A stretch of DNA of 10,558 nucleotides from an uncultured Anaerolineales bacterium. GTDB taxonomy: Bacteria > Chloroflexota > Anaerolineae > Anaerolineales > Villigracilaceae. Each line of letters begins with the position of its first letter. Positions within the stretch are counted from its first letter, which is position 1. The stretch is taken from assembly GCA_938008865.1 (NCBI GenBank), contig CALLJA010000331.1, positions 1-10,558 on the forward strand. Direction: 5' to 3'. Under the pieces are notes generated by a model. It saw only the letters and a program-made list of their open reading frames with translations, did not search any database and was not told the DNA's origin. The translations under genes were made by a program, and so were the position numbers. Positions 7,208-10,558 of the stretch are shown here, one piece after another.

Positions 7208-8149
7208 ATGCTCCAAACCAAGCACAAAATCTTTGCGATCCTGGCCAGCCTGGCCCTGGCAGTCTCCGCCTGCGGGAACGCAAACACAAACGAGAGCGCC
7301 ATGTCCACCGCCGTGGCCCAAACCGTCGAGGCGCGCGACACCCAACAGGCGCAGGTCCCCCCCACAGCTGCACAAGCCGAAAGCACTCCCACCCCCGCCA
7401 ACCTGCCCACCCTCGCGCCGACCTCCACGCTCGCGCCCAAGCCCACGTTGCCCGCCGCCTCGGGCAAGGACGCCGATTGCGCCAAGGCCAGCCTGGTGGA
7501 AGAGACCGTCCCCGATGGGACCATCCTGAAGCCTGGCCAGCAGTTCACCAAGGTCTGGCGCATCCAGAACGCCAGTAACTGCGTCTGGGACACATCATAC
7601 AAGATCATCTTCTGGGATGGCGATGTGATGGGCGGCGGGTACGTATACAACTTCCCGCAACAGGCTCTGCCCGGCGACATCGTGGATGTGCCGCTGGTGT
7701 TGACCGCCCCCGCCACGGACGGCAATTACAAGAGTTACTGGAAACTGCAAACGCCCGGCGGCACCACCTTCGGCGTGGGCTACGACTCGCCTTTCTGGGT
7801 GGACATCAACGTCAACTCCTCCACCAAGGTCGAATACGGCGTGACCGGTGTGACCTACGAGGTGGTGCGTGAGCCTGCCACGGGCTGCCCCGCCAACGTG
7901 TTCTACACCATCTACGCCACCATCACCGTCAACGGCCCGGTCAGCGTGACCTATAACTGGCGCAAGAGCGACGGGGCCACCGAGGACAAACGCACGGTCA
8001 AATTCACCGAATCGGGCTCCAAGACGGTCTCGATGGTGTGGAGTATTCACTACGGCTCGACCAACAACGAACGCTGGGCGCAGCTCTTCACCGTGGCCCC
8101 GGTCCAGCAGGACTACGGCAAAGCGACCTTCCTCTACGACTGCAAGTAG
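7208..8149 (+). CDS. NBR1-Ig-domain lipoprotein 2, with a second C-terminal Ig-like domain
   Basis: A 313-aa predicted lipoprotein. I start it at ATG 7208 rather than the in-frame GTG at 7157: the ATG follows AGAAAGGA (7194-7201), gives a clean signal peptide with lipobox VSAC (19-22), and lies downstream of TATAAT at 7160. The post-anchor segment is STAVAQTVEAR (33-43), then a Pro/Thr/Ala linker. The NBR1-type Ig domain is about 91-202, with FTKVWRIQNASNCVW, the Cys91/Cys125 pair, and an extended FGVGYDSPFWVDINV end. The remainder (208-313) is beta-rich: VSVTYNWRKSDGATEDKRTVKFTESGSKTV resembles a small Ig-like sandwich known from actinobacterial surface proteins and kinases. Cys227 and Cys312 in it could form a disulfide. 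It is flanked by terminators on both sides, so it is probably monocistronic. Function unknown. Confidence 0.88.
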   Translation: MLQTKHKIFAILASLALAVSACGNANTNESAMSTAVAQTVEARDTQQAQVPPTAAQAESTPTPANLPTLAPTSTLAPKPTLPAASGKDADCAKASLVEETVPDGTILKPGQQFTKVWRIQNASNCVWDTSYKIIFWDGDVMGGGYVYNFPQQALPGDIVDVPLVLTAPATDGNYKSYWKLQTPGGTTFGVGYDSPFWVDINVNSSTKVEYGVTGVTYEVVREPATGCPANVFYTIYATITVNGPVSVTYNWRKSDGATEDKRTVKFTESGSKTVSMVWSIHYGSTNNERWAQLFTVAPVQQDYGKATFLYDCK

Positions 8150-8171
8150 CCGCCCCGACTTCGCAGGTTGA

Positions 8172-8205
8172 CAAAAAGCCGATTCGACAATGAATCGGCT
8201 TTTTG
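8172..8205. terminator. Bidirectional terminator after Ig-lipoprotein 2
   Basis: CAAAAAGCCGATTC (8172-8185) and GAATCGGCTTTTTG (8192-8205) are perfect 14-base complements around loop GACAAT. A5 on the left and T5 on the right allow function on either strand. It starts 22 bases past the stop codon. Confidence 0.88.
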
Positions 8206-8303
8206 CTCTTCCATCAAAACGCAGGTTATGCGGGGGCATTCGGGGAACTCCCCCCGCCGCAACGGCGTCTATAAAAATCGAAGCCCCATGTTCGGAGGGT
8301 ACC

Positions 8304-9605
8304 ATGTTCAAGAAACACTCACTCAGCCTGCTTTTGACCCTGCTCGTGCTCGTCCAGCTGGCCTGCAACGCCGCGACGGCCCCCGCCACCCCAGACACCG
8401 TCGCCACCCTGAACGGTCTTTACACCGCCGCCGCCCAGACCGGGACGGCGTCTGCAGCGCAGGCGCTCCCCAGCGCCACACCTACCCCGGGCCTGCCCAT
8501 GCCCACCGCCAGCCCAATCATAGTCCCGCCCAGTTCGACGCCTATCACCCTGCCCAATAACACGCAGCCGCCGGTCGTCACCCGCTGCGACTCGGCCGCC
8601 TTCGTCAAGGACGTCAGCATCTCGGACGGCACGCTCGTTTCGCGCGGCGCAAGTTTCACCAAGACCTGGCGTTTGCAGAATACGGGCAACTGCTCGTGGA
8701 CCCCATCCTACGCGCTGGTCTTCGTCAGCGGCGACGCCATGAGCGGTCCCGCCGTGACAGCCCTGCCGGGCAACGTCAACCCCGGGCAGACGGTGGACCT
8801 CTCCGTCAACCTGACCGCTCCCAGCCAGGACGGACACTATCGCGGCTACTGGAAACTGCGCAACGCCTCGAACGCCCTGTTCGGCATCGGGACCAATGCC
8901 GAGACCGCCTTCTGGGTGGATATCAACGTCAAAGGGCCGAGCCACGCCGCCTACGATTTTGTGAGCAACCTGTGCGATGCCGCCTGGGAGAACAACAACA
9001 CATCCCTGCCCTGCCCCGGGACAGAAGATGACGGGCGCGGCTACGCCATGAAGATCCAGAACCCAAAACTGGAGAATGGCAACCGCACCGATGACCCCAG
9101 CATCCTGACCGTGCCTAAGAACAACAGCAACGGCCTGATCATGGGCACTTACCCTGCCATGACCGTGCAGAACGGGGACCGCTTCCGCGCGCAGTTGAGC
9201 TGCCGCTACAACCGCGACCGCTGCGACGTCATTTTCCGCCTCGACTTCAAAAGCGGCGGCCAGACCAAAACGCTGGGCTCCTGGCGCGAGGTGTACGAAG
9301 GCCTATACTACACCGTGGACCTCGACCTGAGCGCCCTGGCTGGGCAGACCGGCAAATTCATCCTGGTGGTCACCACCAACGGTTCGGCCCGCGACGACGA
9401 GGCCCTCTGGGTGGCCCCGCGCATCGTCCGCCTGGGGCCGCCGCCGCCCACGTTGACCCCGTCCATCACGCCGAGCGTTACACCCACACGCACCGCCACG
9501 GTCACGGCCAGCCCCACCTCCACGGCCACGGCTACCGCCACCGCCAGCGCGACGGCCACATCCACCCCCACCGAGACGCCCACAGCCACGCCCACCCCCC
9601 CGTAG
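8304..9605 (+). CDS. NBR1-Ig-domain lipoprotein 3, with long beta-rich domain and Thr/Pro tail
   Basis: A 433-aa exported protein. The start ATG 8304 follows GGAGGG (8294-8299). The in-frame ATG at 8190 lies inside the preceding terminator and would put 38 extra residues before the signal peptide, so it is rejected. The signal sequence ends VQLAC (17-21); Gln at -3 is outside the classical lipobox pattern, though the context matches its paralogues. Post-anchor segment YTAAAQTGTAS (40-50) and linker lead to the Ig domain (about 95-209), with FTKTWRLQNTGNCSWTPSY, Cys95/Cys130 and FWVDINV. Residues about 213-376 form another beta-rich domain with several Cys (LCDAAW, LPCPG, LSCRYNRDRCD). It ends in LDLSALAGQTGKFILVV and WVAPRIVRLG, reminiscent of jelly-roll ligand-binding modules but not assigned. 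The last 55 residues are Thr/Pro/Ala/Ser only, an odd ending with no domain behind it. Confidence 0.86.
   Translation: MFKKHSLSLLLTLLVLVQLACNAATAPATPDTVATLNGLYTAAAQTGTASAAQALPSATPTPGLPMPTASPIIVPPSSTPITLPNNTQPPVVTRCDSAAFVKDVSISDGTLVSRGASFTKTWRLQNTGNCSWTPSYALVFVSGDAMSGPAVTALPGNVNPGQTVDLSVNLTAPSQDGHYRGYWKLRNASNALFGIGTNAETAFWVDINVKGPSHAAYDFVSNLCDAAWENNNTSLPCPGTEDDGRGYAMKIQNPKLENGNRTDDPSILTVPKNNSNGLIMGTYPAMTVQNGDRFRAQLSCRYNRDRCDVIFRLDFKSGGQTKTLGSWREVYEGLYYTVDLDLSALAGQTGKFILVVTTNGSARDDEALWVAPRIVRLGPPPPTLTPSITPSVTPTRTATVTASPTSTATATATASATATSTPTETPTATPTPP
9438..9602 (+). repeat. Low-complexity Thr/Pro/Ala C-terminal tail coding region
   Basis: This stretch of lipoprotein gene 3 is built from ACC/ACG/CCC/GCC codons and encodes 55 residues of Thr, Pro, Ala and Ser with a few Val/Leu/Ile/Glu/Arg. 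It resembles the inter-domain linkers of the paralogues but stands at the very end of the protein. It closes with a run of seven C (9595-9601) just before the TAG stop. It may be a spacer left after loss of a further domain, or an extended cell-wall-spanning stalk. Confidence 0.85.
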
Positions 9606-9614
9606 GACGTGCGT

Positions 9615-9620
9615 TATAAT
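9615..9620 (+). promoter_or_regulatory. Consensus -10 (TATAAT) of Ig-lipoprotein gene 4
   Basis: A perfect TATAAT lies 9 bases after the stop of gene 3 and 28 bases before ATG 9649. The -35 region falls in the C-rich tail coding sequence and has no consensus. It overlaps the first in-frame ATG (9619), which therefore cannot be the start on a transcript from this site. Confidence 0.55.
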
Positions 9621-9648
9621 GAGACAAATGACACGGAGGTACCCGAAC

Positions 9649-10329
9649 ATGCAACCGAAAAAAAAGGCCTGGCTGACCTTGATGGTCGTGTCCATGCTTG
9701 CGCTGACAGCCTGTAACATCGGAGCCACCCCCCAGCCAACCCAGGATGTGAGCGTCATCTACACCTCGGCCGCGCAGACCCTCATTGCCGACCTGGCTGT
9801 ACAGCAAACCCAAACAGCCCTGGCTGTGCCGCCGACAGCCACCCCCACCTTCACGCTGGCGCCCACTTTCAGCGTCGCCTCGCCCATCCCGGGCGTGGGG
9901 ACACAGCCCGCCTCGGGCGGAAACACGACGTTCCCGACCCTCGGCGTTTCCACCCTGCAACCCACTGTTGCGGTTGCCGCGGGATGCAACAACTCCGCGT
10001 TCGTGGACGATATCACGGTCCCGGACGGGACCATCATGAAGCCCGGCGAAGACTTCAAGAAGACTTGGGCCATCCAGAACACGGGCACCTGCGCCTGGAC
10101 GGAAGGCTATGTGCTTGCCTTCGCATCCGGTGACAACATGGATGGCTACGACCTGCCCATTGCAAAGAACCAGTCCGTGGCCCCGGGCCAGGTCGTCAAC
10201 ATGACCATCAACATGACCGCGCACGTTGCCGAGGGAACCTACATCGGCTACTGGCGCATGAAGGATCCCCAGGGCAATTATTTTGGCGCGACCGTTTATT
10301 ACAAGATCAAAGTGCAGGCAAATAACTAA
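9649..10329 (+). CDS. NBR1-Ig-domain lipoprotein 4, minimal form
   Basis: A 226-aa predicted lipoprotein that ends with the Ig domain and has no further module. I choose ATG 9649: GGAGG (9635-9639) stands nine bases before it and the product begins MQPKKK followed by a hydrophobic core and lipobox LTAC (19-22). Earlier ATGs at 9619 and 9628 lie at the -10 element or too near the transcription start. The post-anchor segment reads IYTSAAQTLIADLAVQQTQ (37-55). A long Thr/Pro/Val/Gly linker reaches 111. The Ig domain (113-226) has FKKTWAIQNTGTCAWTEGY, Cys113/Cys148 and GTYIGYWRMKDPQGNYFG, and ends in the short YYKIKV form. No terminator separates it from the next gene 45 bases on, so the two are probably co-transcribed. 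Partner and ligand unknown. Confidence 0.9.
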   Translation: MQPKKKAWLTLMVVSMLALTACNIGATPQPTQDVSVIYTSAAQTLIADLAVQQTQTALAVPPTATPTFTLAPTFSVASPIPGVGTQPASGGNTTFPTLGVSTLQPTVAVAAGCNNSAFVDDITVPDGTIMKPGEDFKKTWAIQNTGTCAWTEGYVLAFASGDNMDGYDLPIAKNQSVAPGQVVNMTINMTAHVAEGTYIGYWRMKDPQGNYFGATVYYKIKVQANN

Positions 10330-10374
10330 GCCTGCCAGCCCGGGTAACACCCAGGAAAATTCGGAGGTCCAACA

Positions 10375-10558
10375 ATGAAACTAAAGATCCTGTCGCTGAC
10401 CATCATGGCGGCCCTCGTATTGAGCGCCTGTGGCGCATCCACTCCCCCCGCGCCCACGCCCGACGTCCAACTGGCCTACACCTCCGCCGCCCAGACCGTG
10501 GTGGCCGAGTTCACGCTGACCGCCGCAGCCTTTACACCCACGCCCGAGCCGCTGCCCA
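10375..10558 (+). CDS. Fifth lipoprotein of the array, 5' end only
   Basis: The first 61 codons of another lipoprotein gene, cut by the window end. ATG 10375 follows GGAGGT (10363-10368) with a spacing of six. The product begins with MKLK, a hydrophobic stretch and lipobox LSAC (16-19). A post-anchor segment close to that of gene 4 comes next (TPDVQLAYTSAAQTVVAEFTL, 28-48 region), and then a Thr/Pro linker begins. The resemblance to its neighbours makes an NBR1-type Ig domain downstream likely, but that part is not in the window. I saw no -10 element or terminator in the 45 bases before it; the region holds only the weak GGGT/ACCC inverted repeat. Confidence 0.85.
   Translation, partial: MKLKILSLTIMAALVLSACGASTPPAPTPDVQLAYTSAAQTVVAEFTLTAAAFTPTPEPLP

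Noticed and set aside
8230..8275. GC-rich inverted repeats (GCGGGGG 8230-8236 with CCCCCGC 8251-8257, or GGGG/CCCC 8242-8253) and a TATAAA at 8270 before lipoprotein gene 3
   Set aside because: The two pairings exclude each other, there is no T-tract, and the TATAAA has no -35 partner. A promoter must exist somewhere after the terminator at 8205, but I cannot place it with confidence.

Overview
The window looks like chromosomal DNA of a Chloroflexota bacterium, most likely class Anaerolineae. This is inferred from three things: high GC with strong G/C third-position bias, many lipoproteins with Thr/Pro/Ala-rich linkers behind the lipobox, and several Ig-like domains of the NBR1 (N_BRCA1_IG) type in one locus. 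No 16S or other marker gene is present, so the taxonomy is tentative. All recognisable genes lie on the + strand.

Left edge (2-265): the 3' end of an unidentified gene. A consensus-like promoter (TTGCAC-17-TATACT) follows. Region 1 (422-5813) is a complete four-gene ABC importer of the basic-membrane-protein/nucleoside type (PnrA/Nup/RfuABCD-like). It has a BMP-family substrate-binding lipoprotein, a double-NBD ATPase of RbsA/YufO type, and two different BPD_transp_2 permeases. A strong bidirectional terminator sits between the binding-protein gene and the ATPase gene. This gives the usual layout of abundant binding protein and less abundant membrane complex. A long imperfect hairpin lies between that terminator and the ATPase ribosome binding site. 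A second terminator closes the operon at 5841-5871.

Region 2 (5954-10558) is a tandem array of at least five paralogous lipoprotein genes, the last cut by the window end. The four complete ones share one architecture: lipoprotein signal peptide, a short conserved segment around 'T-x-A-A/V-A-Q-T', a Pro/Thr linker, and one NBR1-type Ig domain with a conserved Cys pair 34-35 residues apart. The C-terminal parts then differ. Gene 1 has a DNRLRE-like beta domain, gene 2 an Ig-like beta domain, gene 3 a long beta-rich domain plus a 55-residue Thr/Pro/Ala tail, and gene 4 nothing further. Several genes have their own -10 element and terminator, so the array is largely a set of separate transcription units rather than one operon. 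The function of these lipoproteins cannot be read from the sequence. The constant anchor plus variable C-terminus suggests a modular extracytoplasmic display set, and this array is the most interesting part of the window.

There is no gene-free stretch over 300 bases. No tRNA, rRNA, CRISPR array, insertion sequence or phage gene was seen.
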